From Caballeronia peredens (GTDB lineage: Bacteria; Pseudomonadota; Gammaproteobacteria; Burkholderiales; Burkholderiaceae), in assembly GCA_001544595.2 (NCBI GenBank), contig FCOH02000019.1, positions 1 through 64,000 of the forward strand: a DNA stretch of 64,000 bases, written 5' to 3'. This document shows positions 18,637-28,018 of the stretch, piece by piece; position 1 is the stretch's first letter, and each line of letters opens with the position of its first letter. Position numbers and translations under genes: made by a program. The notes below the pieces were generated by a model, which worked only from the letters and a program-made list of their open reading frames with translations, did no database searches and was not told the DNA's origin.

Positions 18637-19269
18637 ATGAATTCGGTCAAGATCGTGGGTGCCGGAGCGCTGGGCCGCGAAGTTCTCGCGGCGCTGCGCG
18701 TGCTCGGCGACGAGGTGCGGTGCTTTCTCGTCGAGCCCGGGTTTGCCGGAGCACCCATTCGCGGGATTCCCGTCCAGCAGATCGAGCAACGAGATGACAC
18801 GTGGGGCGACGCACGTTATGTGCTCGCTGTCGGCGTCAACGACGCGCGCCTGAGACTGACGCAGACGCTCGGCGAAACGGCCGAGTATGCAACCGTGATT
18901 CATCCCGCTGCCGTCATCGGCCCGTATGTGGAAATCGCGGCGGGCGCCATGATCATCGGACGAGTGAGCATGACCACTGACATCGGAATTGGACGGCATT
19001 CGCTCATCAATCCCGGCTGCAATATTTCGCATGATTGCAGAGTCGGCGACTTCGCGAGCCTCGGCCCGGGCGTGTCGCTCGCTGGCAGGGTGACGATCGA
19101 GGAGGGCGCCAATCTCGGCGTCGGCGCTGTGGTGGCGCCCGGCGTCGTGGTAGGCGCATGGTCGACGGTGGGTGCGGGCGCCGTCGTGATTCGGAATGTC
19201 GAGCCCGGAGCAACCGTTGTGGGCGTACCCGCGCGTCCTATCGTCAGGCGCCCGTTGCAGGGCGTGTAA
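18637..19269 (+). CDS. NeuD/PglD-family sugar O/N-acetyltransferase
   Basis: 210 aa. An N-terminal Rossmann-like half (KIVGAGALGREVLAAL) is followed by a left-handed beta-helix of hexapeptide repeats; PGCNISHDC carries the expected catalytic His. This is the NeuD/PglD architecture. PglD acetylates UDP-4-amino-4,6-dideoxy-GlcNAc; NeuD acetylates sialic acid. With a DegT aminotransferase 107 bases downstream and a WbpM-like 4,6-dehydratase at 37 kb, a PglD-like role on a 4-amino sugar is the better inference. The ATG follows the previous stop by one base. Confidence 0.85.
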   Translation: MNSVKIVGAGALGREVLAALRVLGDEVRCFLVEPGFAGAPIRGIPVQQIEQRDDTWGDARYVLAVGVNDARLRLTQTLGETAEYATVIHPAAVIGPYVEIAAGAMIIGRVSMTTDIGIGRHSLINPGCNISHDCRVGDFASLGPGVSLAGRVTIEEGANLGVGAVVAPGVVVGAWSTVGAGAVVIRNVEPGATVVGVPARPIVRRPLQGV

Positions 19270-19376
19270 GCGGTTCGAATGAACTGCGCGTGTTCGTCGT
19301 GGCCGAGAATGGACTGGCCGCTGGGTGAGAACATGGAACCCGAGCATTTGCTCGACCCATTCGATACATATCAAAT

Positions 19377-20462
19377 ATGAGTACCGAAAAGATCAAGGTT
19401 TTGATTCCCCAACTGCCTCGGACGGATGCAATCCTGCCGTACATGAGGCGGATTGACGAGACGAGAACCTACAGCAACTACGGCCCGCTTGCGACCGAGT
19501 TTCGCGATCGATTGAGTGCGCTGACCGGCGCAACGGGTGTGACGATCACGAGCAACGGCACGACGGCAATCGAAGTCGCGCTGAGGATTCGTGCCCGGAA
19601 GGGCGCGCGCTATTGCCTGATGCCTTCTTACACGTTCATCGCGAGCGCACACGCCGTCTGCAACGCAGGCCTCACGCCTTATCTGCTCGACGTGTCGGAG
19701 CGTACGCTCACGCTCACTCCGGAACTGGTAAAGGCCGCACTGCGCGATCTAGGCGAAGCGCCGGCCGCGGTGCTGGTCGTGAGCGCGTTCGGCGCGCCAC
19801 CGGATCAGGCGGCGTGGCAGGCATTCGAAGATGAGACCGATATTCCGGTCGTCTTCGACGCCGCAGCAGCGACGACTTCGATCAGATCGGTAGGCAAACA
19901 GCCGTTGTGCGTCAGTTTGCATGCCACCAAGGCGCTGGGCATCGGCGAGGGCGGCGCGATACTCTGTTCGGACAAGAGCCTGATCGAGCGCGCCACGGCC
20001 ATCACCGGCTTCGGTTTTCTCGGTGCGGAGCGCGTGTCGGCCATTCGCGCGGGCAACTATCGTATTTCTGAGTACTCCGGCGCGGTCGGGCTGGCTGTAC
20101 TCGACGCATTGCCCGAACGGCTGGCGGAGCTGCAGCGCCTCACTGACGGCTACCGCGCGCGAATTGGTTCGGACAAACGGTGCCGGTTCCAAGAGGGCGT
20201 TGGCGAGACGTGGTTTACGATGACGCTCAATGTGATCGTGCCGGAAGATTCGGTGGCGGCGACGGTGAGGCAGCTCGACGAAGCGCAGGTCGAGTGGCGA
20301 CGCTGGTGGGGTTTCGGCTGCCACAAGCATCCGGCATTCGCAGACGTGCCGCGCGGCGATCTGACGACGACCGAGTCGATCTCGCAACGGGTAATCGGCC
20401 TGCCTTTCCATAACCTTCTCTCCGATGACGATCTGGATCGAATCGTTCGATGCTTGCCATGA
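19377..20462 (+). CDS. DegT-family aminotransferase, plus-arm copy
   Basis: 361 aa PLP sugar aminotransferase: TSNGTTAIEVAL, VVFDAAAATTS (pyridine-binding Asp) and the Schiff-base Lys in SLHATKALGIGEGG. ATG 19377 directly precedes KIKVLIPQLP. The protein aligns almost end to end by eye with the minus-strand copy at 32154-33314 (shared YSN-GPLATEF, ASAHAVCN-GLTP, NxRISEY, QxxWRRWWG-GCH motifs). PglE-like 4-amination is inferred from the adjacent NeuD/PglD-like gene. It overlaps the following GT2 gene by 4 bases. Confidence 0.88.
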   Translation: MSTEKIKVLIPQLPRTDAILPYMRRIDETRTYSNYGPLATEFRDRLSALTGATGVTITSNGTTAIEVALRIRARKGARYCLMPSYTFIASAHAVCNAGLTPYLLDVSERTLTLTPELVKAALRDLGEAPAAVLVVSAFGAPPDQAAWQAFEDETDIPVVFDAAAATTSIRSVGKQPLCVSLHATKALGIGEGGAILCSDKSLIERATAITGFGFLGAERVSAIRAGNYRISEYSGAVGLAVLDALPERLAELQRLTDGYRARIGSDKRCRFQEGVGETWFTMTLNVIVPEDSVAATVRQLDEAQVEWRRWWGFGCHKHPAFADVPRGDLTTTESISQRVIGLPFHNLLSDDDLDRIVRCLP

Positions 20463-21538
20463 GCCAGACGCCCTTACTGTCTTACATCGTTCTGTCGTAT
20501 AACTACGAGCACTACATCGACCACACCATTCGAAGCATTCTGCGGCAGACCGTGCAGGACTTCGAGATCGTAGTCGTCGACGATTGTTCGAAAGACAACT
20601 CAGTGGAAGTCGTAAAGAGCTTCCGCGATCCGCGCATTCGCCTGCTGTGCAACGAGAGGAACCTTGGCGGTGCAGGTAGCTATAACCGTGCCGTGTCGGC
20701 GGCGCGGGGCGAATGGCTCGTCAACCTGGACGCTGATGACTGGATCGCGCCGCACAAGGCGGAAGTCCAGCTCGAGTTGGCGGCGAAGCGCCCGGAACTG
20801 GACATCATCGGCAGCTATGTCGTATTCCTCGATGCCGATGGTGCGCCCCACCCGAACGCCGAGGTGCTGGAAAACACGGTCAACCAGCCGCATGAATTTG
20901 GTCGCGTCGACACCTGGGTGGGCACCAATAACCTCTGCCGGTCGTCGGTGATGATGCGGCGTTCAGCGCACATGAGGATCGGCCTGGACGATCCAAACAT
21001 GGCGCGCGCGCCCGACTATGAACTCTGGACGCGCGCCCTGCGCGAAGGCTGCGGTATCGCTACCGTGCCGGAGAAGCTCACCTACCTGCGGTTGCATTCA
21101 AGCGGTGTGACTCACGCCGATCCGCTCGGCACGCTGCTGGAGCTTGCCTACGCGATGTTGCGCAACCTGATGCCGCTTGCAGAGCGACGCGCACTGTACC
21201 CGACGATCCAGCGGATCTTGGCGTGGGTCTGCCGCAATCACGAATTGAGCCGACTAGCCCCGATCGAACGCTATCGTTTGATCGGGATGCTGATGCAGGC
21301 CACGGAAGTCGGCGATTTCGCGAGCTTCAAGGCTGCGCTATCGGACTCGAAGCATGACGCGGAATGGGCGACGACCGGGCGCCGCGCGTTGGCCTTGTTC
21401 AGCGACGGCGCAGGTCCATATCAGGACGTGCGGACGCTGCAAAGGGAAGTTGCTGCGCAAGTCGCCGCGGTCGACTGGTGGCGTCAGCGCGCCCAGACGT
21501 GGGAGCGGGAGTACATGAACGCAGCCCGCGCTTCTTGA
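20459..21538 (+). CDS. GT2-family glycosyltransferase
   Basis: 359 aa. Classical GT-A core: SYIVLSYNYEHYI, VVVDDCSKDNS, NLGGAGSYNRA, and NLDADDW (DxD), with RAPDYELWTRA as acceptor-side motif. The C-terminal 150 residues are helical and unassigned. ATG 20459 gives a 4-base ATGA overlap with the aminotransferase stop; a second ATG nine bases earlier is also in frame. It probably adds one sugar of the O-antigen repeat. Donor unknown. Confidence 0.88.
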   Translation: MSQTPLLSYIVLSYNYEHYIDHTIRSILRQTVQDFEIVVVDDCSKDNSVEVVKSFRDPRIRLLCNERNLGGAGSYNRAVSAARGEWLVNLDADDWIAPHKAEVQLELAAKRPELDIIGSYVVFLDADGAPHPNAEVLENTVNQPHEFGRVDTWVGTNNLCRSSVMMRRSAHMRIGLDDPNMARAPDYELWTRALREGCGIATVPEKLTYLRLHSSGVTHADPLGTLLELAYAMLRNLMPLAERRALYPTIQRILAWVCRNHELSRLAPIERYRLIGMLMQATEVGDFASFKAALSDSKHDAEWATTGRRALALFSDGAGPYQDVRTLQREVAAQVAAVDWWRQRAQTWEREYMNAARAS

Positions 21539-21616
21539 GTCTCCCGGTGCGTCTCCGAGCAATCAAAGTGCGCTTGCACGAATGGCCCGAGTCTCGAGCC
21601 CCGTTTCGTTAGAATA

Positions 21617-22756
21617 ATGAACAAGCCCAATATACTCGTACTGCTTCCGTTTCTCGTTCAGGGCGCGCTGTCCATCAGCGTCATGCGCGCTATGAGAGCC
21701 CGAGGCTTCGAGGTCGCCATCGCATACTGTGACGATGCCTCGTCGGTCTACAAGCCCGATGCGCTCGAGGATTTCGCGGCCGATGGTTGCGCGATCAACC
21801 TGATCGGTGTGAATCATCCGCATAGGCCGCAATTGCTTTTGAAGGAAATCGACGACCGCGGCATCGACCTGGTTCTGCAAATCGGCGCGAGTGACCTTTA
21901 CCACCAGCTGCCGTATATCAAGGAGCGCCGTCCGGGGCTGCGGCTCGTCGACACGCTCTACAACGAGTTTGGCCACACCCTCAACCACTTTCTCTACGAG
22001 AGCTGCTACGACGGCGTCATTGTCGAGAGCGAGTACATGCGACGCTTCGTCGAGCATTCCTCGCTCAAGCAGGACCCGAACGTCGTGGTCGCGCCTAATG
22101 GCGTTGATCTCGAGAAGTTCCGTCGTGCGAGTGTGCCTGCAGCGAATCGTTCACTCACAGTGGGCTACATCGGGCGGATGTCGGATGAAAAGAACCCGCT
22201 TGGTTTCGTGTCGATGGCGGAGGCGCTCGTCGCTAAGGGGCTGGATGCGTCCTTCGAGCTCTACGGCGGCGGTATTCAGGCGGACGCGGTGCGCCAACGG
22301 ATAAACGACAGCGAAGCGAGTTCGCGTATCAGGTATCGGGGCTTCATCGAGCACACGCCCGAAGCACTGCATGGCCTCGATGTGCTCGTGGTGCCGTCGA
22401 AGTTCGATGGACGTCCCAACATCGTCATGGAAGCCAATGCTTGCGGCGTGCCCGTGATCGCCTCGCCGGTGGGTGGTGTACCGGAGATGCTCGAAGAGGG
22501 ACGGAACGGCTATCTTGCTTTTCCTGGCGACACCATGCGCATCGCTGAGCTTCTCACTGAGTGGATCGAGCATCCCGAAGTCCTGCAACGCTTGAAGGAC
22601 ACTTCACTCGAACTCGCGCATGAGCGCTTTGGTCGAGAAACGATGCTCGATACTTATGATCAGGCATTTTGCAGCTTTGCTCAGCAACGCGAAGCGCTTC
22701 GAGTAGATCTCGGCGACATGCGCACGCAGCCGGACGAATCGCTTTCGGATCGATGA
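21617..22756 (+). CDS. GT4-family glycosyltransferase
   Basis: 379 aa GT-B enzyme: N-terminal NILVLLPFLVQGAL, APNGVDLEKF, GYIGRMSDEKNPLGF, and the GT4 signature PSKFDGRPNIVMEANACG. It resembles the GT4 half of the 15180 gene (VDTLYNEFGHT versus VDLLFNTVGHT), so the two are probably paralogous. ATG 21617 lies 78 bases after the previous gene with no strong ribosome site visible. Retaining transferase acting on the cytoplasmic side is expected for the family. Confidence 0.88.
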   Translation: MNKPNILVLLPFLVQGALSISVMRAMRARGFEVAIAYCDDASSVYKPDALEDFAADGCAINLIGVNHPHRPQLLLKEIDDRGIDLVLQIGASDLYHQLPYIKERRPGLRLVDTLYNEFGHTLNHFLYESCYDGVIVESEYMRRFVEHSSLKQDPNVVVAPNGVDLEKFRRASVPAANRSLTVGYIGRMSDEKNPLGFVSMAEALVAKGLDASFELYGGGIQADAVRQRINDSEASSRIRYRGFIEHTPEALHGLDVLVVPSKFDGRPNIVMEANACGVPVIASPVGGVPEMLEEGRNGYLAFPGDTMRIAELLTEWIEHPEVLQRLKDTSLELAHERFGRETMLDTYDQAFCSFAQQREALRVDLGDMRTQPDESLSDR

Positions 22757-23203
22757 GAAAGCGCGCGCTTATCGGGCGTTTCCTTGACGCAATGTTGCCT
22801 TGCTGACCGGTCGGCAGATGCAAGATTTGAGCGCTGAGTCGCCCACCACGGAGCTTAAGGCGCTGCGGCGCGCACGTTGCGTTGCGCATCGACAGTTCAT
22901 GAACGTTTCGGCCCTTTCGGCACCGTCACATGGCAATCTAATCATTTTGCTGTCGGTTAATCATCAGACGTAATAGAAAACCAGGTTCAGTCATAAGGGC
23001 GTCGCCGAAGTCGGAAGCAAAGGCTCAACGAAGAACAAGCGATTGCCAGGTGAAATCAATCACCAAAATCCCGTTGTTCGGTGCTTTAGAGATCTTTCGG
23101 CTCTTTTTCTGGTGAAGCCGCCTTTTTGTGCTCGTCGTGTAACGAGTATGATAAAAGGAAGGGTGCTTTAAGCGATTTTTGCGTATTTCATTTGAAAAGT
23201 CCG
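22757..23203 (+). other. 447-bp intergenic region
   Basis: AT-rich for this genome and without a recognisable gene. A TATGAT (23147-23152) overlaps an inverted repeat CTCGT/ACGAG (23131-23146) and could be the -10 of a promoter for the downstream propeller-like gene, but no matching -35 is seen. The reading frame of the next gene is open back to TTG 23126. The composition drop and loss of gene overlap suggest an insertion boundary. Confidence 0.45.
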
Positions 23204-24667
23204 ATGATCGAAGTCAAAGAAGAGGTCTATGCACTTGTCACGACGACGCGTGCATTGTTGTTGGTTGAACTCCATTCGAAACGCGTTACTCCGCTCGAAT
23301 GGGACCGAGGGGAATACTACGGCCTGTCATGGTTCCCGCACAGCGAGGATCTCGTTCTCAGTCATTCGCTCATCGACAACGCCAAACTACAGGATTTGAC
23401 GGCGTATGCGCAGTCGGAAGTGGGCATCCTGTCGATAGGCGATCGGAGCACTCAAGGGTTTCTTTCGCAGCCTCATCAGATCGTATGTGGCTCGGATGGC
23501 CGCGTTATTTGCACGAATACCGGTCGCAACGCTATCAGCGTGTTGGACCCGTCCCGTCCGGATGTGGTCCAGGAGGCACGTATTTCGTCCGGGCGCTGGG
23601 ATCGGCTCGATTCGCATGAAGTCATAGGCGATCACCTCAACTCGGTGTTCGAGAGAGATGGTCACCTGTACGTCATTGCTCATGGTCACGGCAAAGGCTC
23701 GGCACTCGCCATCTTCAGTTATCCTGAAATGAGTTTGCTGAGCGTCGAGCCCGTGAAGAATCGCACGGGCCTTCACAATATTTGGATCACCTCCGAAGGG
23801 CAGCGTATCGCCTGTCATAGCGAATCGGGATCTTTGATCGAACTGAATTCCAATGCTGTTCTTTGGGAGTCGGGCTGCCCTATCTACACGCGCGGCCTCG
23901 CCGCGACAGCGGATTTCGCGCTAATCGGAGAGAGCGAAAAGTCTAGCCGTGAGTTGCGGCGCGCGACGATGAGCGGGCTATGGATGCTTGACCGGAAAAC
24001 GTGGCAACCCGTCGACTTTTTCCATCTCGGGCCATATGGAGGCGTTCATGACGTTCGCTTGTTAAACGTTAGCGACGAAGCACATCATGGCCACGTCTTC
24101 GCCGGAACGAGGGCACTTCTCGCCCACGACCGGGACAAGGAGCGAGTCGCCAACCGCATTCGCGCGTCGAAGCGCAGACAGCACTCGCGCGAGGCGTGGA
24201 AAACGTTTGAATTTGTGTTCGGGACGCCTCAGGTTCGCGCCGATAATGCCTTGAAGGTCGCTCAGGACCAGCTTTGTCTCATGACCCGAACGGAAACGGA
24301 GTCGAACGTGTCGAGCGAGTTTGATTTCGACTATGCCTTCGAGGGGACCGAAGCAGGGGGCCATATTTCCGTGGTTACGTATCGAGGCTCGGGCTCCGAT
24401 ACCGACATGAACGCCGTGCTCATTCAACGGGTCAGTGAAAGTGAAGCTACACTGTCCCGATGGCTCCACGACGGCCGGCACTGGGAGTCGCACGGACCGG
24501 TGCCCCTGGCGGGGATACCGTTACGCGGGAGGGTTCAGGTCGCACAAAGTGAAAAGCGCCTGCAACTGCTGATCGACGGGCGCGAAATTCCGCAAGAGTA
24601 TATGGATGGCATGGAGGGGCGACTCGGTATCCGCTGGTGCGGTGCGGCCTTGTTTGCGGCGGAGTGA
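23204..24667 (+). CDS. unrecognised protein: beta-propeller-like N-terminal part plus lectin-like beta domain
   Basis: 487 aa from ATG 23204 (MIEVKEEVYALV); an in-frame TTG at 23126 would add 26 low-complexity residues. No signal peptide or membrane segment, so probably cytoplasmic. Residues about 1-330 show repeated short beta-strand units separated by loops (LLLVELHSKRVTPLEW, VICTNTGRNAISVLDP, RDGHLYVIAHGHGKG, GQRIACHSESGSLIEL) as in six- or seven-bladed propellers of the TIGR03032/NHL-like type. After a basic linker (about 330-355) the last 130 residues look like a concanavalin-like sandwich (LQLLIDGREI). It carries no glycosyltransferase motif. It sits between paralogous cassettes in the O-antigen locus; function unknown. 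A carbohydrate-binding or modifying role is only a guess. Confidence 0.6.
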   Translation: MIEVKEEVYALVTTTRALLLVELHSKRVTPLEWDRGEYYGLSWFPHSEDLVLSHSLIDNAKLQDLTAYAQSEVGILSIGDRSTQGFLSQPHQIVCGSDGRVICTNTGRNAISVLDPSRPDVVQEARISSGRWDRLDSHEVIGDHLNSVFERDGHLYVIAHGHGKGSALAIFSYPEMSLLSVEPVKNRTGLHNIWITSEGQRIACHSESGSLIELNSNAVLWESGCPIYTRGLAATADFALIGESEKSSRELRRATMSGLWMLDRKTWQPVDFFHLGPYGGVHDVRLLNVSDEAHHGHVFAGTRALLAHDRDKERVANRIRASKRRQHSREAWKTFEFVFGTPQVRADNALKVAQDQLCLMTRTETESNVSSEFDFDYAFEGTEAGGHISVVTYRGSGSDTDMNAVLIQRVSESEATLSRWLHDGRHWESHGPVPLAGIPLRGRVQVAQSEKRLQLLIDGREIPQEYMDGMEGRLGIRWCGAALFAAE

Positions 24668-25016
24668 CGCGTGACCTCATAGCTCGTGACTGAAGGAAAA
24701 TAGCTGCGCTGACACGCATACAAGTGCGTGCACGGCGAATATCGACTAATTCAGCTGTCGCACAGCCTTGCCCCGATTTGACTTAATGGGCGCACCAGTT
24801 TGATATGGGCACGAGTCATGCTGAATGTCATTAGATATGGTACAGACCATTGCGAGATTCACCGTGCGAGTCACCATGGAACCAGGTACCGAACAGGCTC
24901 GCGTGGCTCGCCTTCGAAGCTAGTCCGAATAGACTGACTTCGGAGGCCGGCGCTACCGCGTCGCTGCAAATTCGACTTGATAAGACTCTCGGACTGGAGT
25001 CAAAGGGCAATGCATC
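24668..25016 (+). other. 349-bp intergenic region with a possible promoter
   Basis: No gene seen. It separates the propeller-like gene from the A-B-cysC operon. A TTGACT box with a weak -10 (listed separately) and purine tracts GGAG/AAAGGG (24995-25007) ahead of the GTG start of A are the only signals. Confidence 0.5.
24778..24806 (+). promoter_or_regulatory. possible sigma-70 promoter for the A-B-cysC operon
   Basis: TTGACT (24778-24783), 17-base spacer, TGATAT (24801-24806). The -35 matches five of six, the -10 only three of six. It lies about 210 bases before the GTG of gene A. Plausible because the operon begins after a 349-base gap. Confidence 0.3.
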
Positions 25017-26720
25017 GTGAGCTTGAGCTATTGTGATCTGTTAATCATTGATGAGATGCTGCCGTGCGATTTTTCGCCGTTCCGGACGCTGGAATACACG
25101 CACTATCTGAACTATTTCGGATCCTCCGTACTTCTATCGACGGAAGGCTGGCACGCCTGGGTCTCGAATCTGGGCTTTGACCAGCAACTTGCGGAAAGCG
25201 AGTTCGACGACAGCATCAAAGCGAAAATCGATCGGTTTTCCTCATTTTCCTCGATTGTGCCGAAGCTAGCATATGTCACGTTCTTGCACAACGCCTGGCA
25301 GGTCTTTCCGCACTTAACGGAGCGTCGTATTCCGTTCGTCCTGCAGCTTTATCCCGGCGGCGCCTTCGAGCCCAACGTGTCATCGAGCGATGAAATGTTG
25401 CGCAAGATCGCTCACTCGCCGTTGTGCCGCAAGATCATCGTGACGCAAAAGCTTTCGCGCGACTACCTCCTCGAAAACATCGGATGCGATTTGTCGAAAA
25501 TCCAATTCATCTACGGCGGGGTATACAACACGCGAAACGGATTCGATTTCACGCGCGATAAGAAACTCTTCGGAAGGGACAAGAGCACGCTCGACATCTG
25601 TTTCGTTGCACATCGGTATGGCGACGATATAAAGAAGAAGGGTTATGACAAGTTCGTGGCCGTGGCCAAGGCATTGACCTCACAGTTTGAGGCTGTGCGC
25701 TTTCATGTAGTGGGGGATTACACACCGGATCAGATCCCGCTCGAACATGCCTCGGCCAGCATTACATTTCACGGCAAACAGCCCGGAAGCTTTTTCAAAG
25801 AGTTTTACCCGAGCATGGATATCATATTGTCCGTGAATCGGCCATCGGAGGATCATGGAGGCGCGTTCGACGGCTTCCCCACGGGCGCTTGCATGGAGGC
25901 GGGCTTTCGCGGCGTGCTCAACTGCGTGAGCGACCCCCTGAACCTCAACGTCGCGTTCACGGACGGAGAGGACATCATGCTCGTCGATCTCGATACCGAC
26001 AAGACTATCCAGAGACTATCTGGACTCCTGAGCGAGCCAGAGAAGCTCTACGAGCTGGCGTATGCGAACTGGCGACGGTTCCTGGACGTATTCGACACCG
26101 ACCGTCAATTGTGGGGGCGCACGCGCATCCTCTCTGACGAACTGCTGAATCAGGAACCTCTGATCGTGCGCCCATCGCCGCAACTGAGCCTGATGGATTC
26201 CAGAATTCTTGAGCCCGTTCGTGTGGAAGGGAGACAGGCGCTCGCTATCGAAAAGGAAGTGTCCCGTCAGTTAGACGTCAATCTGCAGGATGCGGTGACG
26301 CGGCACGATAATTTGGCGGTTGCCTACGCGACCCTCGCAGAAGGATTCGAAGCGGTTCGCACCGAAAACGTTTCACTAAACGAGCGTCTCGTGACACTGA
26401 CCGAACGCCTTACGGCGCTGAACGAGCGTCTCGCGACGCTGACCGATGAACTCGATTCTGCACGCGAGCAGGAGGCCGAGAGAGCGTCGCAAGCGCTCGA
26501 AATCGAGGGAGCGCTGAATGACTGCAAACTCGAGATAGAGTCGCTCAATAACGCGATAGCCGCCCATGAAAGTGAGCGCGAAAGATTTCCTGATGGTCAT
26601 TTGGAACGTGTCACCCTCAGAATGTTGCGCTCGCGCTATTTCATGTCGCTTCGCACAACGGTATCGCGCGCGCGTAATCGCAGTTTGCGCTCGAATCAAA
26701 GCAACAAGGTTATCAAATGA
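25017..26720 (+). CDS. GT-B glycosyltransferase-like protein A (plus arm), with C-terminal coiled coil
   Basis: 567 aa from GTG 25017, preceded by AAAGGG at 9 bases. N-terminal IDEMLPCDFSPFRT and the GT4-like half (FVAHRYGDDIKKKGYDKF, FHGKQPGSFFKEFYPSMD, GFPTGACMEAGFRG) indicate a GT-B transferase. Residues about 410-540 are heptad-patterned and include a 14-residue tandem repeat (LNERL-TLT). The tail is basic. It aligns over most of its length with A' on the minus strand (30312-32105), including TLAEGFEA-R-EN just before the coiled coil. Translationally coupled to B by a 4-base overlap. Donor and linkage unknown. Confidence 0.75.
   Translation: MSLSYCDLLIIDEMLPCDFSPFRTLEYTHYLNYFGSSVLLSTEGWHAWVSNLGFDQQLAESEFDDSIKAKIDRFSSFSSIVPKLAYVTFLHNAWQVFPHLTERRIPFVLQLYPGGAFEPNVSSSDEMLRKIAHSPLCRKIIVTQKLSRDYLLENIGCDLSKIQFIYGGVYNTRNGFDFTRDKKLFGRDKSTLDICFVAHRYGDDIKKKGYDKFVAVAKALTSQFEAVRFHVVGDYTPDQIPLEHASASITFHGKQPGSFFKEFYPSMDIILSVNRPSEDHGGAFDGFPTGACMEAGFRGVLNCVSDPLNLNVAFTDGEDIMLVDLDTDKTIQRLSGLLSEPEKLYELAYANWRRFLDVFDTDRQLWGRTRILSDELLNQEPLIVRPSPQLSLMDSRILEPVRVEGRQALAIEKEVSRQLDVNLQDAVTRHDNLAVAYATLAEGFEAVRTENVSLNERLVTLTERLTALNERLATLTDELDSAREQEAERASQALEIEGALNDCKLEIESLNNAIAAHESERERFPDGHLERVTLRMLRSRYFMSLRTTVSRARNRSLRSNQSNKVIK
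26376..26459 (+). repeat. 42-bp tandem repeat (two units) inside gene A
   Basis: Units begin CTAAACGAGCGTCTC (26376) and CTGAACGAGCGTCTC (26418), 42 bases apart, with the remainder clearly similar. Each encodes 14 residues, exactly two heptads, so the change in length preserves the coiled-coil register. Confidence 0.7.
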
Positions 26721-28018
26721 GCGTAGGTAACGACGTACGTGCTTCGACGACAACACAAGGCTTTAGCGCTGACAACTACGCCGTCATCCTGACTTGCAGC
26801 GACATCGACAAGCACAAGCACAACGAATGCTTCAGCAATGAACTCACGCCCGCGTTTCTGGCTCAAGGTTTGTCCGTACGGAAGCTCGATTATCTGCGAG
26901 AAGTCCGAGCGGTATCGGACGCGATTCGTGACGAACACTGCGTTTTCTTCGTCTGTTTCAACGGTTTTGGCTCGGAACTCCTGCACGCGGCCGGGCAGCC
27001 CGGCATACTTGCGTCGGTGTTCGAGTATTACGGCAAACCGGTGTTCGACTTCATGCACGACTGTCCCGTCCACGAATCGATGGCGCATCAGATCGCCTCG
27101 GTCGGAGAATTCCGGCGTTTGCTCTCAACCGACTACACCTACGCGCACATCGCGCGGCTGCTCGGCGTGAAAAACGTGCGAGCAGTCTCCAGTATCACGT
27201 TTCCGAATACGATCACCGAAGGGCAGCGCTCTCACGCGTCGCGCAGTATCGAGGTTTTGCTTCCAGTCGGACTGTCTCGTCCGGACGAAACGCGCCAACG
27301 ATTCGCGCGTGCCCGCAACCACAAAGACCGAGTTTTTCGTGAGCTTTTCGAGAGCGTCGTGGAATTCTCGCTCAAGAATCTGAACGTCGATCCTCTAGTC
27401 GAGATCCTGCTGGCCTGTCAGGAGGCCGGGGTTTACGCCGACATGCACGATCCGGACATGCGTTTTCTCATCACGTCCGTCGTGGACTACGTCAAGTTCG
27501 AGCGGCGCGATCGTCTGGTCAGAGCCATCAATCACTTGCCGGTGACGGTCATATCCGACTACGACGTAAAAGAGTTTTACGCGAACTCCAGACTGAGATC
27601 GATCGGTCAAAGATCGTTTCCGAGTTTGCTACGCACGATGAATGACGCGAAGTGCGTGATCTGTCCGCTGCCGCATCACACCGGTTTTCACGAGCGCGCG
27701 CTTGCCTCGTTTACAGCGGGCGCGGGCGTGATCGCCAGCCCCAACGAAATTCTGGAGACACACTTCGTTCAAGGCCGCGACATGCTCACGTACCAGTCCG
27801 AGGATGACCTTGCCGCCATGCTCGAGGACGTGTTTGCCGGCCGGCTCGATCTCGAGCCGCTGGCGCGCAGCGGACGCGAACGTGCACTTTCGAGGTTCCC
27901 GTCTATGGCGATCGTCGAGACCATCATCTCGATGTGGAGGCACCACCCGGGAGGCGCCATCAAACACGCGACCTCGATGTCGAAAGCGTCTCAAGCAAAG
28001 ATTACTGATCCACTATGA
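26717..28018 (+). CDS. CgeB-like GT-B protein B (plus arm)
   Basis: 433 aa. Conserved with B' on the minus strand: DIDKHKHNE, FFVCFNGFGSELLHA, FMHDCPVHE, the DPDMRFLITSVVDYVKF segment, and a C-terminal glycosyltransferase-type motif HERALASFTAGAGVIASPNE like that of CgeB/GT1-type C-terminal domains. No membrane segment or signal peptide. ATG overlaps the A stop (ATGA), and B's own stop overlaps the cysC start the same way, so A, B and cysC form one coupled unit. Probably a transferase that works with A; substrate unknown. Confidence 0.7.
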   Translation: MSVGNDVRASTTTQGFSADNYAVILTCSDIDKHKHNECFSNELTPAFLAQGLSVRKLDYLREVRAVSDAIRDEHCVFFVCFNGFGSELLHAAGQPGILASVFEYYGKPVFDFMHDCPVHESMAHQIASVGEFRRLLSTDYTYAHIARLLGVKNVRAVSSITFPNTITEGQRSHASRSIEVLLPVGLSRPDETRQRFARARNHKDRVFRELFESVVEFSLKNLNVDPLVEILLACQEAGVYADMHDPDMRFLITSVVDYVKFERRDRLVRAINHLPVTVISDYDVKEFYANSRLRSIGQRSFPSLLRTMNDAKCVICPLPHHTGFHERALASFTAGAGVIASPNEILETHFVQGRDMLTYQSEDDLAAMLEDVFAGRLDLEPLARSGRERALSRFPSMAIVETIISMWRHHPGGAIKHATSMSKASQAKITDPL

